A DNA stretch of 12,663 bases from JBDKTK01 sp039680225 (GTDB lineage: Bacteria > Desulfobacterota > Syntrophia > Syntrophales > UBA4778), in the NCBI GenBank assembly GCA_039680225.1, contig JBDKTK010000108.1, positions 1 to 12,663 of the forward strand, in the 5' to 3' direction. Both the position numbers and the translations under genes were made by a program. This document shows positions 5,850 to 12,259 of the stretch, one piece after another; within the stretch, counting starts at the first letter, position 1; every line of letters begins with the position of its first letter. The notes under the pieces are model-generated. The model did not search any database and had not been told where the DNA came from. It saw nothing but the letters and a program-made list of their open reading frames with translations.

Positions 5850-7571
5850 ATGATTGCACAGGACACCTGGGATTACTTCGTCGATTCGCTCCAAAGGTCA
5901 ATTCTTTTCTGGAACACCATGCGCAAGCGCGGCGATAATTTTCTGGAACATTTCCGGGCCGGGCAGCCCCCGGTGCTGGCTTTTGGGTATGAAATCATCA
6001 TGGACGGCCGTCAGCTTGAACGGCCGGTCAGTTTTGCCCTCGCGAGAATCCTGGACAGGAGAGAGATCCCCAGGAACCCGGAGGAGATATCTGAAGCGCC
6101 GAAAAGGCCCATTGTGATAATTGACCCGCGGGCCGGGCATGGGCCGGGGATCGGCGGCTCCAAGATGAATTCCGAAATCGGAGTCGCGCTGGACAAAGGT
6201 CATCCTGTCTATTTCGTCCTGTTTTTCATCCATCCCGAACCCGGGCAGACTATTGCCGACGTCCTGTCCGCCGAGGCAATTTTTATTGAGGAAGTTATCC
6301 GGCGACATCCGGACAGCGGCCGGCCGGCGGTCCTGGGAAACTGCCAGGCGGGATGGGCCTCGGCGCTCATGTGCGCGGAGCGTCCTGAGCTGCTCGGGAT
6401 ACTGGTGATGAACGGAGCGCCGCTCTCCTACTGGTCGGGATTGGAGGGCGTAAATCCCATGCGGTATTTCGGCGGGCTTTGCGGCGGAGTCTGGCTGACG
6501 GATTACTTGAGCGATATCGGCAGCGGAGAATTCGACGGCGCATATCTTGTGCAGAATTTCGAGCTCCTGAACCCGGCCAATACCTTCTGGAAAAAGCAGT
6601 ACAACCTTTATTCCCGCATCGACACGGAGCAGGACCGCTACCTGGGATTCGAGAAGTGGTGGGGAGGGTTTTTCCTGATGGCCGCCGAGGAAATCCACTT
6701 CATAGTGGACAACCTCTTTATCGGCAATAAGCTGGAAAACGACCGGCTGGAGTTGAGGGCCGGGGCATCCATCAATCTCAAGAATATAAATCATCCCATT
6801 GTCGTATTCTGTTCCCGGGGCGACAACATCACCCCTCCCCAGCAGGCGCTCGACTGGATCCCTCAGGTCTATGAATCAGACCGGGAAATCCGGGAACTCG
6901 GCAAAATCATAATCTATCTTGTCCACGAAAATATCGGCCATTTGGGAATTTTCGTCTCGGGCATGATCGCCGGGAAAGAACACAGGGAAATAATCGGCAA
7001 TCTGGAAGTCATGAAAAGTCTGCCGGCCGGCCTTTACGAAATGGTAATAACTGAAAGTCAGGGAGAACACGGCGAAACTCTTTTCAATTCCCGGTTTGAA
7101 AGGCGGACGATTGCCGAAATGCTGGAATGCATAGGTGGAATTGAGACGGACAGATATGGCGAAGAGTTTGGAGATTTCCGGCGCGTTTATGAACTCTCCA
7201 GGTTCAACAGATACTTATACAGGGCGCTTTTCCGGCCTTGGATCAGGATGTTTGCGCACGGGCTCATCTCTATCATGGCCAAGCTCCTTCATCCTTCGAG
7301 GACGCAGTATTATCTCCTTTCATCTTTAAACCCGTTTTTGTGGCCCGCCGCACTGGCCGCCCCCTTCGCGGTCCAATACCGCAAGCCGGTCAGGGAGGAA
7401 AATCCTTATCTCCGCATGGAGAGAGAGTTTTCAAAAATAGTCGAGGACAGCTTCAACCTGTATCGTGACATGCGCGACCTCTACGCGGAAACGCTTTTCA
7501 GGTTCGTGTATGGTTCCGGATACATGAGGCTCATGTTCCCGAGGCGGCCATCCGGTGATCGGCGGCGTTAA
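5850..7571 (+). CDS. DUF3141 alpha/beta-hydrolase, PHA-synthase-like
   Basis: Protein of 573 residues with the start supported by GGAAAGGGAAGGG just upstream. It reads as a DUF3141 protein, a family related to polyhydroxyalkanoate synthases: VLAFGYEIIMDGR..ERPV near 42-60, DPRAGHGPGIGG (92-103), and a nucleophile elbow LGNCQAGW (Cys165) with the G-x-C-x-(A/G)-G form seen in PhaC, where Cys carries the growing acyl chain. The rest of a plausible triad is present: Asp325 in SRGDNITPP and His364 in ENIGHLG. Conserved MNGAPLSYW (187-195) also fits. The C-terminal 100 residues are hydrophobic-aromatic with several Arg-rich stretches and may touch membrane or granule. No signal peptide is present, so it is cytoplasmic. 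Some family members are, as I recall, longer at the C-terminus. Polymer synthesis is not proven; the substrate is unknown and no other PHA gene lies in the window. Confidence 0.85.
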   Translation: MIAQDTWDYFVDSLQRSILFWNTMRKRGDNFLEHFRAGQPPVLAFGYEIIMDGRQLERPVSFALARILDRREIPRNPEEISEAPKRPIVIIDPRAGHGPGIGGSKMNSEIGVALDKGHPVYFVLFFIHPEPGQTIADVLSAEAIFIEEVIRRHPDSGRPAVLGNCQAGWASALMCAERPELLGILVMNGAPLSYWSGLEGVNPMRYFGGLCGGVWLTDYLSDIGSGEFDGAYLVQNFELLNPANTFWKKQYNLYSRIDTEQDRYLGFEKWWGGFFLMAAEEIHFIVDNLFIGNKLENDRLELRAGASINLKNINHPIVVFCSRGDNITPPQQALDWIPQVYESDREIRELGKIIIYLVHENIGHLGIFVSGMIAGKEHREIIGNLEVMKSLPAGLYEMVITESQGEHGETLFNSRFERRTIAEMLECIGGIETDRYGEEFGDFRRVYELSRFNRYLYRALFRPWIRMFAHGLISIMAKLLHPSRTQYYLLSSLNPFLWPAALAAPFAVQYRKPVREENPYLRMEREFSKIVEDSFNLYRDMRDLYAETLFRFVYGSGYMRLMFPRRPSGDRRR

Positions 7572-7711
7572 AAGAGATCGGACCTTATCCGGGGCGGGCA
7601 AACCGGTCATTGCAACCGATGTAATTCCGTCGCAGTTCCTGGCCCCGGCGAGTGTCGTTTTATATTTCTCCGAACCTTTCGAGAAAAAATCTTGACATAT
7701 TCACCGCAATA

Positions 7712-7816
7712 ATGATGACTCCATCCCGATGCCCCGAGGCCAGAACGGGATATCCGCCTTTTTGCATCAAATGTGATGAGGTCTGCCCTGTGGGAAAACG
7801 AAAAGATGAATTTTAA
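7712..7816 (+). CDS. Possible small cysteine-rich protein
   Basis: A 34-codon ORF that begins with two ATG codons (7712, 7715) and ends 22 nt before the cupin start. It has four Cys, three of them in FCIKCDEVCPVGK, a spacing (C-x2-C-x3-C-P) that recalls ferredoxin or small zinc-binding loops. The frame is open upstream to 7625, so a GTG at 7652 would make a 54-residue form. Neither start has a visible ribosome site, and the only nearby promoter-like hexamer (TTGACA, 7692-7697) would start transcription inside the ORF. It could be a real microprotein, the tail of a decayed gene, or chance. Confidence 0.25.
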   Translation: MMTPSRCPEARTGYPPFCIKCDEVCPVGKRKDEF

Positions 7817-7838
7817 TGGATTGAAAAGGAGGTCAGGA

Positions 7839-8156
7839 ATGATAGTGACTGCCGCGGAAGCAAAGAGAAGAAAATTTCTGGGCGTGGATTTCGTGGTCCT
7901 CGCCCACGGTCCGGATACTATGATCACCAAGATGCTGTACAAGAAAGAAGACAATGTCCCTTTCCACAGGCACCCGAACGAGCAAAGCGGATATGTGATC
8001 TCCGGGAGATATAGAATCCAGTTTGAAAGTTGGGACCAGGTATTGGAGCCCGGGGACACATACTCTATCCCGAAAAATGTGGAGCACAGGATTGAGATAA
8101 TCGAACCGGGTGAAGTGTTGGATTTCTTTTCACCGCCGCGGGCCGACTATTTATAG
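7839..8156 (+). CDS. Small single-domain cupin protein
   Basis: Protein of 105 residues. The ATG at 7839 is preferred because AAAAGGAGG lies 6 nt upstream; ATG codons further up (7773, 7776, 7806) lack such a site. It is a one-domain cupin (cupin_2 type). The first motif is HRHPNEQSGYVISG (His43, His45, Glu48 as likely metal ligands), and the second is PGDTYSIPKNVEH with His83 as the third His. Such small cupins bind a metal ion and act as dioxygenases, isomerases or sensors; the substrate cannot be told here. It lies on the same strand as the DUF3141 gene but 267 nt away, with no clear terminator between, so read-through transcription is possible. No terminator with a T-run follows; only a GC dyad at 8213-8242. 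Confidence 0.85.
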   Translation: MIVTAAEAKRRKFLGVDFVVLAHGPDTMITKMLYKKEDNVPFHRHPNEQSGYVISGRYRIQFESWDQVLEPGDTYSIPKNVEHRIEIIEPGEVLDFFSPPRADYL

Positions 8157-8428
8157 CAGGCGGTCCTGACTTCACTTCAATCCGATTCCCGGTTAGTCAC
8201 CGCCGCGGAACCGGCCGACATGACCTCCAGGCCCCGTCGGCCAACCTCTTGATCGTGTCGGCTTTCTTTACAAAGTACGCTATTCTGTGTAATTAGCTGT
8301 AATTACTGATTGTTCTACAATGTCCGCACAAATATGGCTATGGCCGGATTCGGTTTTGTTTACAATCATCCATGCGGAATTGATAGCACAAAAACAATAT
8401 TATGTATCATTTCAGAATGTTACAGAAA
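8157..8428. other. Intergenic region with distal regulatory elements
   Basis: No gene was found. The left part has a GC dyad (GGCCGAC 8213-8219, GTCGGCC 8236-8242) that could form a hairpin after the cupin gene, though no T-run follows. From about 8270 the composition turns sharply AT-rich and carries the TGTAATTA repeats and dyad at 8288-8306 upstream of the sigma-54 promoter. Confidence 0.45.
8289..8306. promoter_or_regulatory. Candidate enhancer (UAS) dyad for sigma-54 promoter
   Basis: GTAATTAGCTGTAATTAC is a perfect 7-bp dyad with a 4-nt centre, and TGTAATTA occurs as a direct repeat 10 bp apart (8288, 8298). It lies about 155 bp upstream of the expected start site, where enhancer-binding proteins usually bind. 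The GCTGTAAT core recurs at 8442-8449 across the -12 element. Confidence 0.45.
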
Positions 8429-8444
8429 TGGCACTATAATTGCT
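8429..8444 (+). promoter_or_regulatory. Sigma-54 (RpoN) promoter
   Basis: TGGCACTATAATTGCT matches the sigma-54 consensus TGGCAC-N5-TTGCW at every fixed position, with the -24 GG and -12 GC at the required spacing. Transcription would start near 8455, about 40 nt before the PEP-CTERM start codon. No sigma-70 promoter was seen nearby. Confidence 0.85.
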
Positions 8445-8495
8445 GTAATAATTGAAGCATTTAAATCCTGTTCCAACAATTAGAAGGGGGGCACG

Positions 8496-9032
8496 ATGAA
8501 GTCTTCACGTTTGTTAATTGTGTTGCTTGCCATTTGTTTTGTTGCTGCCGTTCCAAGAATTTCAGGAGCAAGCAGCCTGGCGGTTGCCGAATGGGGCGTA
8601 GGTGAATTCAATTCCATCTATTCGGAATCCAGCGACCCGGTTTTTATCTCTCCCGGTATCGATAATTTTTTGGAATTTGACCAGGCTACGCCTGTTGCCG
8701 GCTGGACCGGTGCATTCGTTTCCGGGCAAAGCGTTGAGGCATGGGGTGTCAACAGGGTGGAGTTACTGTGGAACATGCATTTCTCGGAATCTTACGCTGA
8801 CGCGCCTTTTGTTTTCGATGTCTACGTATACCTGGATACAACCCTGGTTGACTGGGCAACGATCACTTACAACGGCGGCCTCAACGGCAGTTTTAACGGG
8901 AGCAATCTGTCTAATTGGGACAACTACAGCATCTTTACCCATAACCTTGATACCGTCCCGGAGCCGGCAACCCTGTTGCTCCTCGGATTGGGCCTTTTGG
9001 GTTTGGTCCCTCTGAGAAAAAAGACGGCTTAG
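8496..9032 (+). CDS. PEP-CTERM sorting-domain exported protein
   Basis: Protein of 178 residues; the ATG follows AGAAGGGGGG. Residues 1-25 are a signal peptide. The middle (26-150) is rich in Ser, Asn, Gly and aromatic residues, has no Cys, and looks beta-rich (for example FVFDVYVYLDTTLVDWATI), with N-G-S triplets near 130-137. The end is a complete PEP-CTERM signal: VPEPATLL (154-161), a hydrophobic helix and a basic RKK tail. PEP-CTERM proteins are processed by an exosortase (EpsH/XrtA type) and reach the surface or exopolysaccharide matrix; no exosortase lies in this window, so it must be encoded elsewhere. The sigma-54 promoter upstream fits the PrsK/PrsR-RpoN control described for PEP-CTERM genes in floc-forming bacteria. 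The gene ends in a perfect terminator and is monocistronic. The specific function of the middle domain is unknown. Confidence 0.93.
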   Translation: MKSSRLLIVLLAICFVAAVPRISGASSLAVAEWGVGEFNSIYSESSDPVFISPGIDNFLEFDQATPVAGWTGAFVSGQSVEAWGVNRVELLWNMHFSESYADAPFVFDVYVYLDTTLVDWATITYNGGLNGSFNGSNLSNWDNYSIFTHNLDTVPEPATLLLLGLGLLGLVPLRKKTA

Positions 9033-9052
9033 GCCTGTAGCAATTCAGTTCT

Positions 9053-9089
9053 AAAGAATGCAGCACTTGACCAGTGCTGCATTCTTTTT
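9053..9089 (+). terminator. Strong intrinsic terminator after PEP-CTERM gene
   Basis: AAAGAATGCAGCACT (9053-9067) and AGTGCTGCATTCTTT (9073-9087) form a perfect 15-bp stem around a 5-nt loop, ending in a run of five T. Confidence 0.95.
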
Positions 9090-9263
9090 CAGGCCGTTTT
9101 CGATTTATTCCTTGCGGGAAATTTCTGCGATATCCTTACCTCTAATTTAATAGACTTAAAAATTCATATCCTCTCCATGCCCTCAGGAATTTTCAGTGTT
9201 TTTTTCATGCACTAAATAATGTATATTTGCGCACCTGAACAATTACTTGGAAGGATTATAAAA

Positions 9264-9929
9264 ATGGCTTTTCAGGATACGAAACAGCTTCCCGTGCAGA
9301 TTGCCCGGCACCTGGCCGACAGAATCATCCACCTTGAACTGAAGCCGGGCGAAAAGCTCCTGGAGGAAAAGCTGTCCGGCGAACTCGGCGTCAGCCGCAG
9401 CCCCGTGCGGGAGGCTTTCTACATCCTGAACCAGTGGTACCTTGTCGACCTGGTCCCCCGGAGGGGCACTTTTGTCACCGAATTTTCGGAGCACCACGTC
9501 AACGCGCTTTACGATATTCTGGGCCCGCTTTATTCTCTGATCAACCGCAAGGCTTCCAAAAACTTCCGTCGCGAAGACTTCGATGAGCTGCAGGATGTCC
9601 TGGCGAAGCTGGAAAAAAACGCCGCTTCTTCCAATGTTGAGGAGTTTCAAAAGAACATTTTTGAGTACGCCTGCGTATTTTTGAGGGCCGCGGACAACCC
9701 GCTGTTGGAGAAGGTCCTGCGCGGCCTGTGGCCGAGCAAGATGCGGATCGAATATGCCGTCCTGCGCCACGTGAAAAACCTTCCCGAGCTTGCCGCCGCA
9801 TTTCGGGACGCAGCCGCCTGCTTTAAAGAAGGAAAGTTCAAGCTCACAGGGAAGATGCTGCTCCAATATCTTGAGGAGGAGAGGGCGCAGGTCCTGCAAT
9901 ACCTCAAGAAAATTCAAGATTCCAAATGA
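9264..9929 (+). CDS. GntR-family transcriptional regulator, FadR/FCD type
   Basis: Protein of 221 residues. The ATG at 9264 is chosen for the GGAAGGA site 8 nt upstream; an ATG at 9219 would add 15 residues and lacks one. Residues about 9-73 are a GntR winged helix-turn-helix with the family signature LKPGEKLLEEKLSGELGVSR then SPVREAF. Residues about 80-215 are an all-helical C-terminal domain of the FCD type, which binds a small acid or acyl ligand and controls DNA binding. The His residues that bind metal in most FCD domains are not evident: the usual F-H position reads IFEYA and the final helices read AAFRDAA and KMLLQYL. In that respect it is closer to FadR. It converges on the aldehyde dehydrogenase gene with 36 nt between stops, and that gene's promoter carries a palindrome of the FCD-operator type, so it is the likely regulator of it. 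Confidence 0.88.
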   Translation: MAFQDTKQLPVQIARHLADRIIHLELKPGEKLLEEKLSGELGVSRSPVREAFYILNQWYLVDLVPRRGTFVTEFSEHHVNALYDILGPLYSLINRKASKNFRREDFDELQDVLAKLEKNAASSNVEEFQKNIFEYACVFLRAADNPLLEKVLRGLWPSKMRIEYAVLRHVKNLPELAAAFRDAAACFKEGKFKLTGKMLLQYLEEERAQVLQYLKKIQDSK

Positions 9930-9982
9930 TATTTCCAGAGCGGGCTTGAACCCTTCCCGATTCAATTATCTGAATATCATTT
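9924..9982. terminator. Long inverted repeat between convergent genes
   Basis: AAATGATATT (9924-9933) and AATATCATTT (9973-9982) are perfect inverted copies that overlap the stop regions of the GntR gene and the dehydrogenase gene. The intervening 39 nt have GGG and CCC tracts that can pair weakly. It may act as a shared terminator, but neither strand shows a clear T-run. Confidence 0.3.
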
Positions 9983-11483
9983 CCACCAGGCTGACCTTCC
10001 AGTCCTGGTACGGTGCATACCTGGCCGGTATATCTATCCAGGTGGGTTTGACGAGAATGGAACGGTGGTGGCTGAAGGCATTGAACCCGTGTATGCCGTG
10101 ATACGACCCCATTCCGCTGTATCCCACCCCTCCGAAAGGAGCATGGAGGTTGGCGATATGGACAAAAGTATCATTGATGCAGCCGCCCCCCGATGAAGTC
10201 AGCTTCAAAATCTTATCCTGTTTTGTCCTGCTGGATGAAAAGAAATACAGGGCCAGGGGCTTTTCCTTCGAATTGACATACGCGATCGCTTCATCCAAAT
10301 TCCCGTATTCCATGATCGGGAGGATCGGGCCGAATATTTCCTCCTGCATGACCGGGTCGGCGGGCTTTACATTGTCGAGGATGGTGGGGGCAATGTATCT
10401 GTCTTTCCGGTCGGTCCCGCCGCCGAAAACAACATTGCCGCACTTCATCAGGGCGGCGACCCTCTCAAACTGGGCATCATTGATGATGCGGCCGAAATCC
10501 GGACTGCTCTGAGGGAACTCGCCAAAGAACGATTTAATGCAGCTTTTTATATTCTCGATCAATTCCGCCTTGATGCTTTTATTCACCAGAACATAATCGG
10601 GGGCTATGCACGACTGTGACGCGTTGAGAAATTTCCCATAACAGAGCCGTTTGGCGGCGATTTTTACATCGGCATCGTTTTCCACGATGCAGGGGTTCTT
10701 GCCCCCGAGTTCCAGTACGACGGGTGTCAGGTTCCGCGACGCCTTTTCCATGACTATCTTGCCGAGAGACGGACTGCCGGTAAAAAAAATCATGTCGAAG
10801 CGATGAGTCAATAATTCCTGGATCACGTCCCGGCCTCCCTTGAAGATGCTGATATAGTTTTCGTCGAAGGCTTCCGTTATCATCTCCCGAATCGCCTCGG
10901 AGGTATGCGTTGAGTAGTTTGCCGGCTTCAAAACTGCGCAGTTGCCGGCGGCAATACAGGAAATCAGGGGGCTGATAAGGAGATTGAAGGGATAATTCCA
11001 GGGGGATATAATCAAAGAAACGCCAAGGGGCTCATGATAAACGAAACTCCGTCCGGGGAAATTGAACAGATCCGTCCTGATCCTGGTCGGCCTGGCCCAT
11101 TTCCTGATATTCTTTACAGCGGCCCCGATTTCCCTGTGCGCCCAGCCGGTTTCCGTCGAAAGGGCTTCAAAAGCGTTCTTGTTCAGGTCTTTTTTCAAAG
11201 CATCGCATAATTGCTTTGAATGTCTGGAAATCGCTTTTTTCAATTTCAGCAGGCTTTCAATCCGGAAATCCACGTCTTTCGTGGCATGCGTCATGAAAAA
11301 AACCCTCTGGGCTGCAATGACCCTGGCAATTTCACTGAAATTTCCTGTTTCTGACATGACCCCCTCTCGTTGATTTCCGCGATCCGCCGCCTGCGGTAGA
11401 ACAGCGGGGGAACCTTTGGCTGCACTGATCCCGGGAACAGCAGTATTTTTCCCCACTACCGGTCCAACACTGTCCGAAAGCAT
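9966..11483 (-). CDS. Class-3-type aldehyde dehydrogenase
   Basis: An NAD(P)-dependent aldehyde dehydrogenase that oxidises an aldehyde to its acid; it most resembles the class-3 fatty/aromatic aldehyde branch. In the 505-residue form the active-site residues are Asn163 (SPWNYPF), Glu258 (LELGGKNP) and Cys292 (NASQSCIAPDYVL). EEIFGP near 411-416 and the C-terminal APFGGVGYSGMGSYHG are also typical. No signal peptide is present. The start is uncertain. An AAAGGAG 7 nt before the ATG at 11483 favours the long form, with 42 extra Gly/Ala/Pro-rich residues. The ATG at 11357 would give 463 residues, the usual class-3 length, but its G-run is only 2 nt from the start codon. The promoter and candidate operator lie at 11573-11624. 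Likely substrates are medium- or long-chain aldehydes; nothing in the window fixes this. Confidence 0.93.
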   Translation of the reverse strand: MLSDSVGPVVGKNTAVPGISAAKGSPAVLPQAADRGNQREGVMSETGNFSEIARVIAAQRVFFMTHATKDVDFRIESLLKLKKAISRHSKQLCDALKKDLNKNAFEALSTETGWAHREIGAAVKNIRKWARPTRIRTDLFNFPGRSFVYHEPLGVSLIISPWNYPFNLLISPLISCIAAGNCAVLKPANYSTHTSEAIREMITEAFDENYISIFKGGRDVIQELLTHRFDMIFFTGSPSLGKIVMEKASRNLTPVVLELGGKNPCIVENDADVKIAAKRLCYGKFLNASQSCIAPDYVLVNKSIKAELIENIKSCIKSFFGEFPQSSPDFGRIINDAQFERVAALMKCGNVVFGGGTDRKDRYIAPTILDNVKPADPVMQEEIFGPILPIMEYGNLDEAIAYVNSKEKPLALYFFSSSRTKQDKILKLTSSGGGCINDTFVHIANLHAPFGGVGYSGMGSYHGIHGFNAFSHHRSILVKPTWIDIPARYAPYQDWKVSLVEMIFR

Positions 11484-11572
11484 AATTATTCTCCTTTGAT
11501 TCCTTTATTAACCAGTTTCATCGCCGCCGGCAAAAAACTCTCCATCGATTTTAGCGAGCGTGTTCAACAGGG

Positions 11573-11598
11573 ATTGTATACTGTCGATTGTCGACAAT
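11573..11598. promoter_or_regulatory. Candidate GntR/FCD operator pair
   Basis: ATTGTCGACAAT (11587-11598) is a perfect 12-bp palindrome. A related half-matching site ATTGTATAC (11573-11581) starts 14 bp away. FCD-type GntR regulators often bind TTGTATACAA-like palindromes. The perfect palindrome covers the -10 edge and start of the ALDH promoter, where bound protein would block transcription. Confidence 0.5.
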
Positions 11599-11624
11599 TT
11601 ATGTGACTGGAGTTGAGTTGTCAA
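11596..11624 (-). promoter_or_regulatory. Sigma-70 promoter for aldehyde dehydrogenase
   Basis: On the minus strand TTGACA (11624-11619) is a perfect -35 and TAAATT (11601-11596) a moderate -10 with a 17-nt spacer. Transcription would start near 11589, inside the palindrome, with a leader of about 105 nt. Confidence 0.55.
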
Positions 11625-11812
11625 GCATTTTTGCTGAGGCGGATTATCCCGGGGGATGGAAAGCGCCGGATGTATCCGGCACTCGGTGGATATGCTATGG
11701 GTGGTCCTGTTCCCGCTGCTCTCATGAGGTAAAAACCGGAGACGCATCCAAAACCGAAGATCACCAGTTTTCAGATCCGCCAGGGTTAAATTAAAGGGTT
11801 TTTCGAATCTGT

Positions 11813-11841
11813 TTTTCAGAGACTGGCTAATAAAATAAAAT
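11813..11841 (+). promoter_or_regulatory. Candidate promoter for lysine-rich protein gene
   Basis: TAAAAT (11836-11841) is a good -10, with TTTTCA (11813-11818) as a weak -35 at 17 nt. The start of transcription would be about 40 nt before the start codon. Confidence 0.35.
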
Positions 11842-11885
11842 TCAATTCTCGTGTAACCTCCATCAGAAAGAGAGGAGGTGAAATG

Positions 11886-12134
11886 ATGAAGAAAGTATTA
11901 TCCCTGATTATCTCCATCCTATTCACAATTTCGCTTTCAGGCCTTTGTTTCGCCCAGGCAGCCCCGGCGCCTTCGGATACGGAAAAGCCGGGAGTTTCAG
12001 AAAAGCAGGACGTCAAATCCGAAAAGAAGTCCAAGAAGACTAAAAAGTCCAAGAAGAGCAAGAAGTCCAAAAAATCTGCTAAGTCGAAGAAGGCCGGCCA
12101 GGAAAAGGCGGCCCCGGCCGACGAGCAGGAATAA
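11886..12134 (+). CDS. Secreted lysine-repeat small protein
   Basis: Protein of 82 residues from the ATG at 11886, which sits 7 nt after a strong AGGAGGTG; the ATG at 11883 is only 4 nt from AGGAGG and would add one Met. Residues 1-23 are a signal peptide with a signal peptidase I site (CFA before Gln24); the Cys is not in a lipobox. The mature part has an Ala/Pro-rich start, then a run of Lys-Lys-Ser triplets (about 47-69; DNA 12024-12092), then an acidic end (ADEQE). The basic core resembles histone H1-type tails by composition only. In the periplasm or outside the cell it could bind anionic polymers such as LPS, extracellular DNA or exopolysaccharide. No family was recognised. The triplet array is encoded by near-repeats of a 9-nt unit and could vary in length between strains. 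Confidence 0.75.
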   Translation: MKKVLSLIISILFTISLSGLCFAQAAPAPSDTEKPGVSEKQDVKSEKKSKKTKKSKKSKKSKKSAKSKKAGQEKAAPADEQE

Positions 12135-12144
12135 GCTGTCCGGA

Positions 12145-12184
12145 TTTCAGGCAAGGGGCACAATATGTCGCCCCTTGCCTGAAA
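12145..12184 (+). terminator. Long hairpin after lysine-rich gene
   Basis: TTTCAGGCAAGGGGC (12145-12159) and GCCCCTTGCCTGAAA (12170-12184) form a perfect 15-bp stem with a 10-nt loop, 10 nt after the stop. No T-run follows on the plus strand, so it may stabilise the mRNA end or terminate only partly. Confidence 0.5.
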
Positions 12185-12259
12185 AGATTAACGCCTCATT
12201 ATTGTTTAATGATATAGGTCTTTCCGGGAGCTGCGGATGTGACGAGGGAGAAATCTGTA

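Larger units (their letters stand above)
11484..11885. other. Divergent intergenic region, ALDH and Lys-rich gene
   Basis: About 400 nt without a convincing gene. The left part holds the ALDH leader, promoter and palindromes. The middle has a tight hairpin (GCCGGAT 11665-11671, ATCCGGC 11674-11680, 2-nt loop). The right part is AT-rich and holds a candidate promoter for the lysine-rich gene at 11813-11841. Short ORFs here lack ribosome sites. Confidence 0.5.

Noticed and set aside
5898..6794. Minus-strand ORF of 298 codons
   Set aside because: Antisense shadow of the DUF3141 gene, whose family motifs are clear.
7692..7697. Perfect TTGACA as promoter for the cupin gene
   Set aside because: At 16-18 nt spacing the -10 positions read GATGAC, ATGACT or TGACTC, none close to TATAAT. 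Kept only as a remark.
9243..9965. Minus-strand ORF of 240 codons next to the ALDH gene
   Set aside because: Antisense to the GntR regulator, which has the complete family signature; no domain seen in the antisense reading.
11665..11680. Tight GCCGGAT/ATCCGGC hairpin
   Set aside because: The 2-nt loop is too small for a normal RNA hairpin, no T-run follows, and it lies far from gene ends. It does not recur in the window as a repeat element.
11588..11794. Plus-strand ORF of 68 codons with CYGWSCSRC
   Set aside because: Starts with TTG inside the operator palindrome, has no ribosome site, and lies in the promoter region; it is probably chance.
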